Shown here in pieces: positions 1 through 9,518 of a stretch of DNA of 64,000 bases. The notes under the pieces were generated by a model that saw only the letters and a program-made list of their open reading frames with translations, had not been told where the DNA came from and did no database searches. This DNA is from Niveibacterium sp. 24ML (GTDB taxonomy: Bacteria; Pseudomonadota; Gammaproteobacteria; Burkholderiales; Rhodocyclaceae), in contig NZ_JAPFHA010000011.1 of NCBI RefSeq assembly GCF_026586805.1, positions 1-64,000 on the forward strand, read 5' to 3'. How positions within the stretch are numbered: position 1 is the first letter of the stretch; every line of letters begins with the position of its first letter. The position numbers were made by a program, and so were the translations under genes.

Positions 1-2172
1 CGCACCGGTGGTCTTGATGGTCGACGCTGCGCTGAAAGTGCCACTGCTGGCGGTGAGCGCGCTCAGGGCCGCCGAGTTGCCGACTGCGCCGCTGAAGCTG
101 GTGGTGCCGGTGTTCGTGGTGGTGAGCGCGGCGCCACCGTTGACGGTGTTGCTGAAACTGATCGCGCCGGTGCCGGTGCTGATGGTCGTGGTGTCGGAAA
201 GCGTTGTTGTCCCGCTGACGCTGAACGCTGCGTTGTTGGTGGCGTAGTCCCCTTTGAGTGTCGAAGCGCCAATCAAGGTCACGCCACTGGCAGCATCAAT
301 GCCAACGGTGGAGATTGTTGTTGCTGTGAGGGCGACGGCGCCGCCGGACCTGACTGAGTGGAAAGCGCTGACTGAGCTGCCGGTGATCGTCAGGTTTCCG
401 ATCGGAGTGGTGGCGCCGATCGATTCGGTTAACGAGATCGCTCCCGTGGAACTGATCGTGAGGTTCTTCGGACCTTCGACGGTGTGGAACGTTGCGCCGC
501 CGTTTGCCGTCAATGCGACGTTTTCGGTAAGTCGAGCCGGCGTCAGTGCCGTCAGCGAGCCAGTACCCAGGTTGATATCGGTACTGTTGAACACGATTTC
601 GTTGCCTGCGCCTGCTTGGAGCGTCAGGTTCAGACCGTCGGCCAAGCCGCTTTTCAGAATTCGACCGTTCAGGAAAATGCTCCCGACTGCGTTCAAAACA
701 AGAGAGCTGGTGCCGGTTTTGTTATAACTGAGGTCGGTTGAAAGAGTGATGTTTCCTGGGTCGGAACCGCTGCCCGCTGTTGTTTGAACGGTTACCGTTG
801 CGCCAGCTAGCAGTGCAGTCTCGATCTGCTGGACGCCCAGCGTTGCGCCGGTGTCCGTGGGCGAAAACGGTGTCGATCCTGTGACGTTACTAGAAGTATT
901 GCCGGATATGATTGAGATGTTGTAGGGGTCAATCAGCCAGGTCCCAGCCAGACCGGCATTCGGCGTGCTCATCAACGAAAGGCTGCCGGCCGCCGAAGTC
1001 TCGATGAATCCACCGATGCCACCCTGCGTGCTGAGCGAGCCAGCCACAAAGGTGTTCATGTCAGACCACAGGATGATCGATCCGCCTTTGCCGCTTGAGT
1101 TGCCATCGGCAACTGCGGTGGCGCCGCTGTTCATATGCAGCTGACGGGCATTCGAGATCGATGTATCGGCACCATGTGCCCCACCACCGATGAGGATCGT
1201 CCCTCCGTCGGCGCCGGTCGCATCAAGCCGAGCGCCGGTATCGAGAAGGACTTTTTCGCCTGTTACGGCAATGCGCCCGCCGGTTGAATCGACCGATCCG
1301 ACATCGACCGAGCCGGAAATTCTTGTGATGCCTTGAGGGCCGCCGTCGAGGATGATCTGGCCGCCGTGCCCAGCGATTGAACGGGCCTGAACAACCCCTT
1401 CCATGTTAAGCACGGTGTCTGCAAAGGTGCCTCGGGCGCGCGCCTGCAGGTTGACGTGCCCACCGTCGGCCTCAATTCGTCCGAGTTGTTCGACCCGAGG
1501 CGCCAGCGCGCCTTCTTCGACCCGGAAGACCATCAGGCCGTCGCCCTCGACGTCGACCAGTACCGAATCCGCGGCAATCAGACCGACCTGTGCGCCGTCG
1601 GCCCGCAATGTGCCCAGGTTGCTGACCTGGGGCGCCAGGAGCACCAAGCCTCCTGCACCTGCGTTGATGTTGCCTTCGTTGCGGATCGAACCCGCGCCGC
1701 CGTTTGATTGAAAGCGAAGGCGGTTTGCGAGGAAGTCATCGTTCGAAAGCGATAGCGTCGAACCCACCAGGCCGCCCACATCAACGCGGGCATTTCGTCC
1801 GAACACAATGCCGTTCGGGTTGACCAGAAAGACGCGGCCATTGGCCTTCATGTCGCCAAGCAGGTGGCTCGGATCCATGCCGAGCACGCGGTTCAGCACA
1901 ATCGAGCTTGATGACGGCTGAGCGAACTCCACGCGTTCGCCCGCGCCGATGCCAAAGCTATTCCAGTTGATGATCGCGCGATCGCTCGACTGATTTACGA
2001 GGAGCGCATTCGGTGCCGGCGAGCCGACGTTCGCCTGGCCGCTCACGACGACCGGGTCGGTCGGAAGTGCATAGGCAGCGGGGCCACCCAGAAGTGCAAG
2101 CGCGACGGCCGTGGCAAGCGTTGAATGGCGGCGCCGAGTGGGAGGAAAGCGGTGTGCTTGATGGCTGGTCAT
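1..2172 (-). CDS. Filamentous haemagglutinin-type TpsA exoprotein (3' end beyond window)
   Basis: The reverse strand is open from an ATG at 2172 to the left edge, giving 724 visible residues and no stop, so the C-terminus is missing. A basic N-terminus (TRRRHS) is followed by a hydrophobic segment and a likely signal-peptidase site near residue 36 (AAYA-LP). Residues about 40-160 form a two-partner-secretion (haemagglutination activity) domain, with the hallmark NPNGI at residues 118-122 preceded by GRVFLV. The rest is Gly/Ser/Thr/Asn-rich and low in aromatics, as in a beta-helix passenger. Near the left edge are repeat-like units such as FSNTVNGGAALT and FSGAVGNSAALS. The start lies 29 nt after the stop of the TpsB gene, so the two are almost certainly cotranscribed. 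By family it is exported by that transporter and becomes a surface or secreted adhesin. The actual ligand is unknown. Confidence 0.9.
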   Translation of the reverse strand, partial: MTSHQAHRFPPTRRRHSTLATAVALALLGGPAAYALPTDPVVVSGQANVGSPAPNALLVNQSSDRAIINWNSFGIGAGERVEFAQPSSSSIVLNRVLGMDPSHLLGDMKANGRVFLVNPNGIVFGRNARVDVGGLVGSTLSLSNDDFLANRLRFQSNGGAGSIRNEGNINAGAGGLVLLAPQVSNLGTLRADGAQVGLIAADSVLVDVEGDGLMVFRVEEGALAPRVEQLGRIEADGGHVNLQARARGTFADTVLNMEGVVQARSIAGHGGQIILDGGPQGITRISGSVDVGSVDSTGGRIAVTGEKVLLDTGARLDATGADGGTILIGGGAHGADTSISNARQLHMNSGATAVADGNSSGKGGSIILWSDMNTFVAGSLSTQGGIGGFIETSAAGSLSLMSTPNAGLAGTWLIDPYNISIISGNTSSNVTGSTPFSPTDTGATLGVQQIETALLAGATVTVQTTAGSGSDPGNITLSTDLSYNKTGTSSLVLNAVGSIFLNGRILKSGLADGLNLTLQAGAGNEIVFNSTDINLGTGSLTALTPARLTENVALTANGGATFHTVEGPKNLTISSTGAISLTESIGATTPIGNLTITGSSVSAFHSVRSGGAVALTATTISTVGIDAASGVTLIGASTLKGDYATNNAAFSVSGTTTLSDTTTISTGTGAISFSNTVNGGAALTTTNTGTTSFSGAVGNSAALSALTASSGTFSAASTIKTTGA

Positions 2173-2201
2173 CTGACGGTCTGTCCGCTCAATCCGCTCT
2201 T

Positions 2202-3962
2202 TCAAAACGCCTGGCTTGCAACGAAGTACACGCGGGGCAATCGGTCGGCCGGGTCGCTCACGCCTGCGTCGGTCGCTCGCCATGCCACCGAGAGGCGCAT
2301 GTTGAACCGCTGGGGCCGTTCCCAAACCAAGCCCAGACCGCCCCCCGCCAGATAGATCGAGTTGTCGAAATCCTTGGGTTGCCGGGACGGGTCATGCCGG
2401 ACCTGAGCGTAGCCCCAGTCACCAAAGGCCGATAGGGAAAATTCACGGGCCATATCGAACCACCGGGTGGGCGGAAGGAAACGTAGCTCAAGGGTGCCTA
2501 CATGTCCGCTATCACCAGAGCCCTCACCCGGGGCATATGCGCGAACGCCGCCCTCGCCGCCAAGGCTGAAGCGCTCGGTTGAATCCAGATTGGCAAAGGC
2601 GATTTGTCCGGTATAGCGGGCAAACAGCAGCAAGCGGTTGGCAAGGATGGCCTGTAGTCTGGACGCGGATAGCGCGAGTTTCGAGAAGGCCCGCGCATTG
2701 TCCAGACCAAGCGCAGGGTTTTCGGGGACCACTTCTCCGTTGCTGTACAGGGCTGAAAAAGAGTTGATGCCGCCGCCGAGAAGACGGTCGCGCGCGTCGC
2801 CGACCATCCCGATCCACCCAAGGCGAGTCTGTTTGCGGTTCTCGATGTTCAGCGCGATCTGCGAGTCGACAAAATCCTTCTGGTCGCCACCAATCTGGGC
2901 GAAAAGGTTCAGGTTGCGGGTTCTCACCAGCGGGTAGACCGCAAAAGCCGAGAATGCGTCGGTTGTGCCTTCCAGCCCAAGTGGAAAGTCGTCTTCATCG
3001 AGCTTGTAGCGAAGATGGGAAAGCGATACGCCAAGCTTGAGCCCGTATCGGGTCAGCGGCGCCGTGTAGTTCGCCAGCGCAAAGGCTAGGCCGCCGGTTT
3101 GCGATATCACCCCGTTGAGCGAGAGCCCGTCACCAATGCCCAGCGGACTCATCATCGACGCGCCCACGCCGATCCGGTACTCGCCGGAGTAGCGGGAGCC
3201 GATGTTGTCTGCCGTGACCTGACCACCAAATCTTGGGTCGGGCAGGGGGGTGACGACGAGTGTGGCGGTGCCAGGGCGACTGCCTGCCTTGACCTCGAAG
3301 CGGGCGTTACCGCCCAGCAGATCGTTGAGCAGGAACACCATGCGCTCAACATCGCGCACTCTCAGTATTTCGCCGGGTTTAATTACCGACAGGTGGTCTT
3401 CGATGACACTGCGGCGGATCAGGCTGGCAGGGTTCCAATCCAGATCAATGCGATCGAGCCGACCTTCCATCACCGCGATTTCAATGATCCCATCGCGCGA
3501 CGCCTGAGCGGGCAAGTAGGCGTAGCCCAGGTAATAGCCGAGTTCGCTTTGCAGGTACTCGGTCGCTGCGGCGGCAGCGTTCGATAGGTCTTCGTAGCTG
3601 CGGCCCGTGCCTGCGAAACGCTGCAGCATGGCTTCAAGCGGCGCCGGGTCCGATTCACTTAGGCCGATGATGCGAAAACCCTGGACGTCGATGCGGATAT
3701 CGTCAGCGGGTTTGCCGAGTTCGGGCGGAGCAGGTTTGGGCGGGGCGGGCGGTTGCTCGGACGGAAGCTGCGCCGGTTTTGCTTCTTCGATCTCGCGCTT
3801 GAGCTCGTCAACGTGGGGCACAACGCGCGGCGTTTGCGCAAGGGCGAAGGCCGATGCGAACAAGGGGCTCAGCAACAGAATCTTGATCGCCTGAGGCGGC
3901 GCCTTGCGCTTGGCGCAAGCTCCGGGGCTGAGTATTGACGATCGCTTCAATCCTTGTTGCAA
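2202..3962 (-). CDS. ShlB/FhaC/HecB-family two-partner secretion transporter (TpsB)
   Basis: This 586-residue protein is the outer-membrane transporter expected to secrete the adjacent TpsA exoprotein. A long basic N-region precedes a hydrophobic signal core at about residues 26-42 (ending ALAQ). A proline-rich linker follows (about 60-82), then a POTRA-like region (about 90-165, with GFRIIGL, SELGYYLGYAYLPAQ and VMEGRLDRID), then a beta-barrel ending in VYFVASQAF with a terminal Phe. The start codon is TTG at 3962. It is chosen because AGAGGA sits six to seven bases upstream. The size is normal for the family. It is first in a two-gene unit with the TpsA gene and diverges from the caspase-like gene across 278 bp. 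Confidence 0.9.
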   Translation of the reverse strand: MQQGLKRSSILSPGACAKRKAPPQAIKILLLSPLFASAFALAQTPRVVPHVDELKREIEEAKPAQLPSEQPPAPPKPAPPELGKPADDIRIDVQGFRIIGLSESDPAPLEAMLQRFAGTGRSYEDLSNAAAAATEYLQSELGYYLGYAYLPAQASRDGIIEIAVMEGRLDRIDLDWNPASLIRRSVIEDHLSVIKPGEILRVRDVERMVFLLNDLLGGNARFEVKAGSRPGTATLVVTPLPDPRFGGQVTADNIGSRYSGEYRIGVGASMMSPLGIGDGLSLNGVISQTGGLAFALANYTAPLTRYGLKLGVSLSHLRYKLDEDDFPLGLEGTTDAFSAFAVYPLVRTRNLNLFAQIGGDQKDFVDSQIALNIENRKQTRLGWIGMVGDARDRLLGGGINSFSALYSNGEVVPENPALGLDNARAFSKLALSASRLQAILANRLLLFARYTGQIAFANLDSTERFSLGGEGGVRAYAPGEGSGDSGHVGTLELRFLPPTRWFDMAREFSLSAFGDWGYAQVRHDPSRQPKDFDNSIYLAGGGLGLVWERPQRFNMRLSVAWRATDAGVSDPADRLPRVYFVASQAF

Positions 3963-4240
3963 CCCGAATCCTCTGCAGTGAATGGTTACGGCGGCCAGCC
4001 GTGCATCTTGGGTGCTTGTGTGCGAGCTCAGCGTTCAATTCATCACGAATGCAGCGCGATTTTCGTGCGCGTCTGGGTGATCATGAGCTCTCGGGCATGC
4101 AATATCTACCAAAATCAAAATGCATGCCGGTGACGGCCTAGGCAGTGGAGTGCGCTCGTGGTTGAGGTGTCTGGTAGCTTTCGCCCGGCACCGCGGAGCG
4201 GAGTCCCTCGTGCCCTTCTACTTGCAACGGAATTAACGAC
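3963..4240. other. Divergent intergenic region between tpsB and the caspase-like gene
   Basis: This 278-bp stretch separates two divergent genes and must hold both promoters. No strong -35/-10 or -24/-12 pair stands out. No coding sequence or repeat is supported. An AT-rich patch lies around 4098-4125. Confidence 0.5.
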
Positions 4241-5575
4241 ATGGCAAAGCCTGCAAACCGAGGTTCATTCTCGCGCCGACAGTTTCTGGCGCTCCCGCTC
4301 TTGGCTGCGGCGACATGTCTTGGGGCAAGCGCAGGGCAGAACCGGTTGGCCTTGGTTGTGGGTAACCGGGTCTATCCGGATCCGTTCGACCTGCCGCCAA
4401 TCCCGAAGAACGTGCGCGATGTCAGTGAGGCACTCGAGCGCCGCGGCTTTCAGGTCACTACGGCTGCGGATCTGGTGACGGCAGCCTTTCAGGGCGTGAT
4501 GGGCGAATTCGCTGCGCGGGTGCGCGCAGCGGGGCCCGGCGCGATTGCGATGTTCTTCTTTTCTGGCCACGGCGTTCAGGCGGAGGCCGAGAACCTCCTG
4601 CTATCTGCGGGCATGAACCCCGCTGGTTTGCCGCGCGAGCTTCTCGGTCAGGCGATTCGATTGCGGCGCGATGTGCTGGATCCGTTAACCAAGCGTCCGA
4701 GCGGCCTGACAATGGCGGTCATCGATGCTTGCCGAACGTCGATTACGTCGGTGAATCGGGATCGCGATGGACTTAACCAGATCGAACCCCCGCCGGGCGC
4801 ACTGATCTCATTCGCAACCGGGGCAGGCAAGCCCGCGATTGCGCCGGTGGATCCGGCCCAGAATACTTTTTACACCGGTTCGTTCGTCCGGGTGCTCAAC
4901 CAGGCGCCTGACGACGTCTCATTCTCGGAGTTCTTCCGCCTGGTGAAGGCCGATGTGACCCGAACGATGGAGAACCACCCGGTGCGGGCGATACGCCAGA
5001 TCGCACAGATTCCGTTCATCGCTGAAAACACGCAGGAACGCATTCGGTTGGGCCTTGGGACCGAAATCGCGATCAGCACCGATGACTCCGAAGCCTGGGG
5101 CAAGGTCGACAAGCTGTATTGGCCGGCCGAAGTCCTTGCGCACGCAGAGGCCTATCTGCGAGCGTTTCCCGATGGCCGCTTTGCTGCGAGCGCTGCGGTG
5201 GTGCGCGATGGAGCGCGTGAGGCGATTGCGGCGCTTGGTTCGCGCGAGGTGCGCCTCTACCGCAGTTCATTCGCTGCCGACATGGGCGATGAGGAGTACC
5301 GCAGTGAGCTTCGAAAAGCCGCGCGCGGCGACAAGGATGCTGCAGCGCGGATCGGACGCATGTACCGCGAAGGCATGCATCAGCTTGCAAAGGATCTGAA
5401 ACGTTGGGAAGGCTGGCTGCAATATTCCGTCGAGTTGGGCAACGGAATTGCCAGCTACGAGCTGGCGCTGCATTACCTGGCGACCGACCAGCCGCACTTG
5501 GCGTCGCGCTATGAAGCGCGGGCGCGGGCGCTTGGCTTCACGCCGCCGCCCACGCTGGATAACTCGCGCAAGTAG
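4241..5575 (+). CDS. Caspase-family (C14-like) peptidase with Tat signal and Sel1-like tail
   Basis: This 444-residue protein has a twin-arginine N-terminus (SRRQFLAL at residues 11-18) followed by an Ala/Leu-rich segment, so export by the Tat system is likely. The caspase fold follows: LALVVGN strand near 36-42, an FFFSGHG motif with His110, and an AVIDACR motif with Cys164, which is the expected His/Cys dyad. The C-terminal part (about 345-430) holds one or two Sel1-like helical pairs (KAARGDKDAAARIGRMYREG; GNGIASYELALHYL), suggesting protein binding. It is convergent with the OmpA-like gene, with only 3 bp between stops, and divergent from the TPS pair. Caspase-fold proteins of this type cleave proteins, but the substrate cannot be inferred. 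Confidence 0.86.
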   Translation: MAKPANRGSFSRRQFLALPLLAAATCLGASAGQNRLALVVGNRVYPDPFDLPPIPKNVRDVSEALERRGFQVTTAADLVTAAFQGVMGEFAARVRAAGPGAIAMFFFSGHGVQAEAENLLLSAGMNPAGLPRELLGQAIRLRRDVLDPLTKRPSGLTMAVIDACRTSITSVNRDRDGLNQIEPPPGALISFATGAGKPAIAPVDPAQNTFYTGSFVRVLNQAPDDVSFSEFFRLVKADVTRTMENHPVRAIRQIAQIPFIAENTQERIRLGLGTEIAISTDDSEAWGKVDKLYWPAEVLAHAEAYLRAFPDGRFAASAAVVRDGAREAIAALGSREVRLYRSSFAADMGDEEYRSELRKAARGDKDAAARIGRMYREGMHQLAKDLKRWEGWLQYSVELGNGIASYELALHYLATDQPHLASRYEARARALGFTPPPTLDNSRK

Positions 5576-5578
5576 CGC

Positions 5579-6118
5579 TTATTTCTGGCGCCCGATTTCG
5601 ACACGCCGGTTTTCGCCGCCTTCCGGGTCTTTCGGGTTACGGAGCTTCTTCGATCCCATGCCGGCCGCTTCAAGTTGTGCCGGCGAGGCGCCCTTGGCTA
5701 CGAGATAGTTCTTGACCGCCTGGGCGCGGCGGTAAGAGAGCTTTTCGTTCAAGTCGTCCGGGCCGGTAATGTCGGTATGCCCTTCGATCACGATCTTGTA
5801 GCTTGAGTCAGTGCGCGTCTTGAGCACTTCGGCAAAGGCATCAAGCTGATTGCGCAGTTGATCGCTCAGCTCTGCGGAGCCACGTGCAAACGACGCGCCG
5901 GGCAGCGAGAAACGCACCGCGGGCTTGAAGCCCATGCACTTGAACCCGCTAGCTTCAAGTTCTTTGCATGAGTCTTCCGGGAAGAGCCCTTCAGAAACAG
6001 TTTTTGCGTCGGGCACCTTGGTGCCGAGGTCAACGACGTCTTCCGCCGATGCCTGCGGGAGGTAGCCGAGCGCGCCGATTAACAGTGCTGAAATGAGCGG
6101 TGCACGAAAGCGGGTCAT
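5579..6118 (-). CDS. OmpA-family peptidoglycan-binding outer-membrane protein
   Basis: This 179-residue protein has a signal peptide (residues 1 to about 25, ending PQASA) and a C-terminal OmpA domain. The domain signature is VIEGHTDITG, then LSYRRAQAVKNYLVAKG, then GMGSKKL, ending with an ENRRVEI motif of the peptidoglycan-contact face. There is no lipobox, so it is not an obvious Pal-type lipoprotein. The start is the ATG at 6118, with AGGA six bases upstream; a longer in-frame extension upstream lacks a ribosome-binding site. Its 3' end abuts the caspase-like gene. By family it anchors the envelope to the cell wall. A functional link with the neighbouring secreted proteins is possible but unproven. 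Confidence 0.88.
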   Translation of the reverse strand: MTRFRAPLISALLIGALGYLPQASAEDVVDLGTKVPDAKTVSEGLFPEDSCKELEASGFKCMGFKPAVRFSLPGASFARGSAELSDQLRNQLDAFAEVLKTRTDSSYKIVIEGHTDITGPDDLNEKLSYRRAQAVKNYLVAKGASPAQLEAAGMGSKKLRNPKDPEGGENRRVEIGRQK

Positions 6119-6220
6119 GTTTGTTCCTGCAAGAGTTGGGGGGCTTGATTGCACGTTAGCTGAGCCCCGAATGGTGTCAAGGCAACAGGGTCACGTTTGG
6201 GCAAAAACAGATTTTACTGC

Positions 6221-7237
6221 TCAGTCGCGTGAGTCCGTCTCGCGGTAGTAGCTCACAAGGCGCTCGACCTCATTGCGCGAACCCATGACAACCGGGGTGC
6301 GCTGATCGAGCGCGCCCGGTTTCACATCAAGGATACGCCCGGTGCCCGTCGATGCGACACCACCGGCCTGCTCCACGATCATCGCCATCGGGTTGGCTTC
6401 ATAGAGCAAACGCAGGCGGCCGGGTTTGCTGGGGTCACGTTTGTCTTTCGGGTAGATGAAGATGCCGCCACGGGTGATCAGCCGGTGCATGTCGGCAACC
6501 ATCGAGGCCACCCAGCGCATGTTGAAGTCCTTGCCGCGCGGCCCATCTTTGCCAGCGAGGAGTTCGTCGATGTAGCGGGTGATGGGGGCATCCCACAGGC
6601 GTTTGTTGGAGTGGTTGATCGCGAACTCTTTCGTGTCCGCCGGGATCTGCATGTTTCGCTGGGTCAGGAACCAGGTGCCGAACTCGCGATCCAGCGTGAA
6701 GCACACCACGCCGGAGCCCACCGTCAGCACCAGCAGCGTCTGCGGGCCGTAGAGTGCGTAGCCGGCCGCATGCTGCTTCGCGCCGGGTTGCAGGAAGGCC
6801 TCGGTATCCGGGGCTTGGCCCTCGGGGCAGTGCAGCACCGAGAAAATGGTGCCGACCGAAACGTTGTACTCAAGGTTATTGGTTGCATCCAGCGGATTGA
6901 AAACCAGGAGGTATTCACCTTTCGGGTAGCGGTTCGGGATGAGGTAGGGCTCAGTCATCGTGTCTGAGGCCATCGCGGCGAGATGGCCGCCCCACTCATT
7001 CGACATCAGGAGTATTTCGTTGGCGACCTGGTGGATCGGGTCGGCCGGGGCGGGCGGGTCGGCCTCATGGCCATAGCCGGAGCCTACGGTCTGCGGGATG
7101 TTGGCCTTGCCGACATTGACACTGATGGCGCGCAGCGCGCGCGCGACCACTTCGATGAGCAGGCGAAGATCGCCGGTGATGACCTGATGTTCGCGTTGTT
7201 GTTCCAGCAGGTACTGCGTCAGCGTAACCCGTTCCAT
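6221..7237 (-). CDS. Class 1 fructose-1,6-bisphosphatase homologue lacking canonical metal ligands
   Basis: This 338-residue protein is full length for class 1 FBPase and clearly homologous throughout ([10 protein letters not shown] start, [45 protein letters not shown], and [12 protein letters not shown], which keeps the C-terminal metal Glu). The start at 7237 has GGGGAGA about six bases upstream. The active site is unusual. The usual KKLD loop reads DPIHQ (His69 for Asp). The usual SEE metal pair reads SDT (Asp92, Thr93). The DPLDGSSNID signature reads [10 protein letters not shown] (Asn114 for Asp, with only Asp117 kept). By family knowledge these residues bind the metals or act in catalysis. 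It may be a pseudoenzyme, a regulatory paralogue or an enzyme with altered chemistry. Homology is certain; fructose-bisphosphatase activity is doubtful. Confidence 0.85.
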   Translation of the reverse strand: MERVTLTQYLLEQQREHQVITGDLRLLIEVVARALRAISVNVGKANIPQTVGSGYGHEADPPAPADPIHQVANEILLMSNEWGGHLAAMASDTMTEPYLIPNRYPKGEYLLVFNPLDATNNLEYNVSVGTIFSVLHCPEGQAPDTEAFLQPGAKQHAAGYALYGPQTLLVLTVGSGVVCFTLDREFGTWFLTQRNMQIPADTKEFAINHSNKRLWDAPITRYIDELLAGKDGPRGKDFNMRWVASMVADMHRLITRGGIFIYPKDKRDPSKPGRLRLLYEANPMAMIVEQAGGVASTGTGRILDVKPGALDQRTPVVMGSRNEVERLVSYYRETDSRD

Positions 7238-7380
7238 CGTCGATCTCCCCTTATCGTTTGATGTGTGTCGTCGCCCATTGCAAGCCGGTGCATTCCCCCG
7301 AAGCACTGGCTAGACGGTGATGAGTACCATGCAAGCATTGCGCTGCAACATTGGGGATGGCCCCTAGTCGCCAGTGCCGT

Positions 7381-8418
7381 TCAGCAGATTCTTGGCAATT
7401 GCTCGCCACTAAGCAGATCGAGGGGGCGGCGCACGCCGATACGGGTAGTGAGCGACAAACCACTTCTTTGGGACGCCACCACCTGTCCGATCTGCACTGC
7501 ACCTTCGCACGGCGTGTGCTGTTTCAGGCACGCGCTCGCGGCTTCGGCTTGGGCCTGAGGCACAAACAGGGCAAAGCGGCCCTCGTTGGCGATGTAGAGC
7601 GGGTCAAGGCCAAGCACTTCGCAGGCGGCTTCGACCGGCGCGGCAACCGGAATCCTGGCCTCGTCAATCTCGATGGCGAGCCCAGCGCCCGACGAGATTT
7701 CGGTCAGTGCGCTGACAAGGCCGCCGCGCGTCAGGTCGCGCATGCAGTGCACCTCGATGCCCTCATCGAGCAGGCTTGCAACCGCACGGTGCAGGCATGC
7801 AACATCGCTTTCGATGGCGGTTTCGAACGCGATGCCTTCGCGCGCCGCCATCACCGCGATGCCGTGGCGCCCCAGATCGCCGGAGACGATCACGGCGTCG
7901 CCGGGGCGAACGCTGGCAGGGGCAATGGGCGGGCCATCGCGCAGCAGTCCGACGCCCGCCGTATTCAGGAACACGCCATCGCCCTTGCCGCGATCAACCA
8001 CCTTGGTGTCGCCGGTGACGATGGCCACCCCGGCCGCCTCCGCGGTGCGCCGGATTGTTGCCAGGATGCGATCGAGATCCGCAATCGGGAAGCCTTCTTC
8101 CAGGATCAGTGAGAGCGAAAGGAACATCGGCGTTGCGCCGACCATCGCGAGGTCGTTCACCGTTCCACATACGGCCAGCGTACCGATGTCGCCGCCGGGG
8201 AAGAAAAGCGGGCGCACCACGTAGGAATCGGTGGTGAAGGCGATGCGCTCGCGTCCGAGGCCGAGCATCGCCGAGTCTGTCTCGCCGATGACGGAGCCTG
8301 ATACGCCGGGCAGTACATGCCGATTCAACAGATCCTGCATCAGGCGGCCACCGCCGCCGTGGGCCAGCAGCACGCGCGGGTAATCGCTAATCGGCAAGGG
8401 GCAGGTGGGTCCGTTCAT
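7381..8418 (-). CDS. hypE: Hydrogenase maturation factor HypE (carbamoyl dehydratase)
   Basis: This 345-residue protein belongs to the PurM/AIR-synthase-like family. By family knowledge HypE accepts the carbamoyl group from HypF on its C-terminal cysteine and dehydrates it with ATP to the thiocyanate that supplies CN to the NiFe centre. Visible features are the Gly-rich [12 protein letters not shown] near the N-terminus, [17 protein letters not shown], a GDTKVVDRG loop, and the diagnostic C-terminal PRIC with the acceptor Cys as last residue. The start at 8418 overlaps the hypD stop as ATGA. It is the last gene of hypF-hypC-hypD-hypE. Confidence 0.96.
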   Translation of the reverse strand: MNGPTCPLPISDYPRVLLAHGGGGRLMQDLLNRHVLPGVSGSVIGETDSAMLGLGRERIAFTTDSYVVRPLFFPGGDIGTLAVCGTVNDLAMVGATPMFLSLSLILEEGFPIADLDRILATIRRTAEAAGVAIVTGDTKVVDRGKGDGVFLNTAGVGLLRDGPPIAPASVRPGDAVIVSGDLGRHGIAVMAAREGIAFETAIESDVACLHRAVASLLDEGIEVHCMRDLTRGGLVSALTEISSGAGLAIEIDEARIPVAAPVEAACEVLGLDPLYIANEGRFALFVPQAQAEAASACLKQHTPCEGAVQIGQVVASQRSGLSLTTRIGVRRPLDLLSGEQLPRIC

Positions 8419-9518
8419 GTTGAGCCTGTCAGTTCGTGGCGGCGGAAGCGGTAGTAGGCGGCGCACGCGCCTTCGGACGAAACCATGGTCGCGCCCAGCG
8501 GGTGTTCCGGGGTGCATTGCTGGCCGAAGGCCGGGCACTGGCTTGGTTTGAGCAGGCCGCGCAGCACGTCACCGGCACGGCAGCCGCGGTCGGTTGCCGG
8601 CGCTTGCGGCTTCAGATCGAAGCGCTTCTCGGCGTCGAAGCGGGCGAACGCCGGCCGCAGGCCGAGCCCGCTTGAGGGGATCACGCCCAAGCCGCGCCAG
8701 TCTTTGTCGATAGTCTCGAAGACTTGCGCGAGCATCGCCTGCGCGGCGCGGTTGCCCTCCGGCCGCACGGCGCGCCGATACTGGATTTCGACTTCGTGAC
8801 GGCCGCTCTCCAGTTGGGCAACGCAAGCATGGATACCCTGCATCAGGTCGAGCGGTTCAAAGCCGGTTACCACGATCGGGGTGCGAAAGCGCGCAGCGAG
8901 TTCCGGGTATTCGGCGGTGCCCATCACGGCACACACATGCCCCGCAGCAAGAAAGCCCTGGATCCGGTTATCCGGGTCGGAGAGGATTGCCTCGATCGCC
9001 GGGGGGACCCTGACCTGCGAAACCAGCATCGAGAAGTTCTCGATCCCTCGGCGGCGTGCCTCAAAGACCGCCATCGCGTTGGCCTGCGAGGTGGTCTCGA
9101 ACCCGATTGCGAAGAACACGACCTCGCGTTGCGGGTTGGCCGCTGCGATCTCCAGCGCGTCCAGCGGCGAATAAACGGTACGCACGTCGCCGCCGTCGGC
9201 CTTCACCATCAAGAGGTTCTGGCGCGCACCCGGCACGCGGAGCATGTCGCCGAAGGAACAGAAGGTGACGTTCGGCCTTGCCGCGAGTTCAAGTGCGGAC
9301 TCGATACTGGACTCCGGCGTGACGCACACCGGGCAGCCGGGGCCGTGCACCAGTTCCAGGCCCGCTGGTAGCAAAGCATCGATGCCGTACTTCACGATCG
9401 CGTGGGTCTGGCCGCCGCAAATTTCCATCAGCGTCCAGGGGCGCGTCATGGTGCGGGCGATTCGTTCGGCCCAGTCGCGCACCAGGGCGCCGTCGCGGAA
9501 CTCATCGACGTACTTCAT
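8415..9518 (-). CDS. hypD: Hydrogenase maturation factor HypD
   Basis: This 367-residue iron-sulfur protein forms with HypC the scaffold on which Fe(CN)2CO is assembled. Diagnostic motifs are [43 protein letters not shown] and a C-terminal cysteine set ([30 protein letters not shown]) that would hold the [4Fe-4S] cluster. The start is the ATG at 9518 ([10 protein letters not shown]), which overlaps the hypC stop as ATGA. The in-frame extension upstream of it lies inside hypC and is not expected to be used. Both ends overlap neighbours by 4 nt, so hypC-hypD-hypE are translationally coupled. Confidence 0.97.
   Translation of the reverse strand: MKYVDEFRDGALVRDWAERIARTMTRPWTLMEICGGQTHAIVKYGIDALLPAGLELVHGPGCPVCVTPESSIESALELAARPNVTFCSFGDMLRVPGARQNLLMVKADGGDVRTVYSPLDALEIAAANPQREVVFFAIGFETTSQANAMAVFEARRRGIENFSMLVSQVRVPPAIEAILSDPDNRIQGFLAAGHVCAVMGTAEYPELAARFRTPIVVTGFEPLDLMQGIHACVAQLESGRHEVEIQYRRAVRPEGNRAAQAMLAQVFETIDKDWRGLGVIPSSGLGLRPAFARFDAEKRFDLKPQAPATDRGCRAGDVLRGLLKPSQCPAFGQQCTPEHPLGATMVSSEGACAAYYRFRRHELTGST

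Noticed and set aside
1-700. Short repeated Thr/Ser/Gly motifs as a CRISPR array or satellite repeat
   Set aside because: The repeats are imperfect at the DNA level, stay in frame, and are explained by the repetitive beta-helix of the TpsA exoprotein.
8-741. Rightward open frames at the left edge
   Set aside because: The reverse strand is one continuous TpsA reading frame with a signal peptide and NPNGI motif. The forward frames are its shadows.
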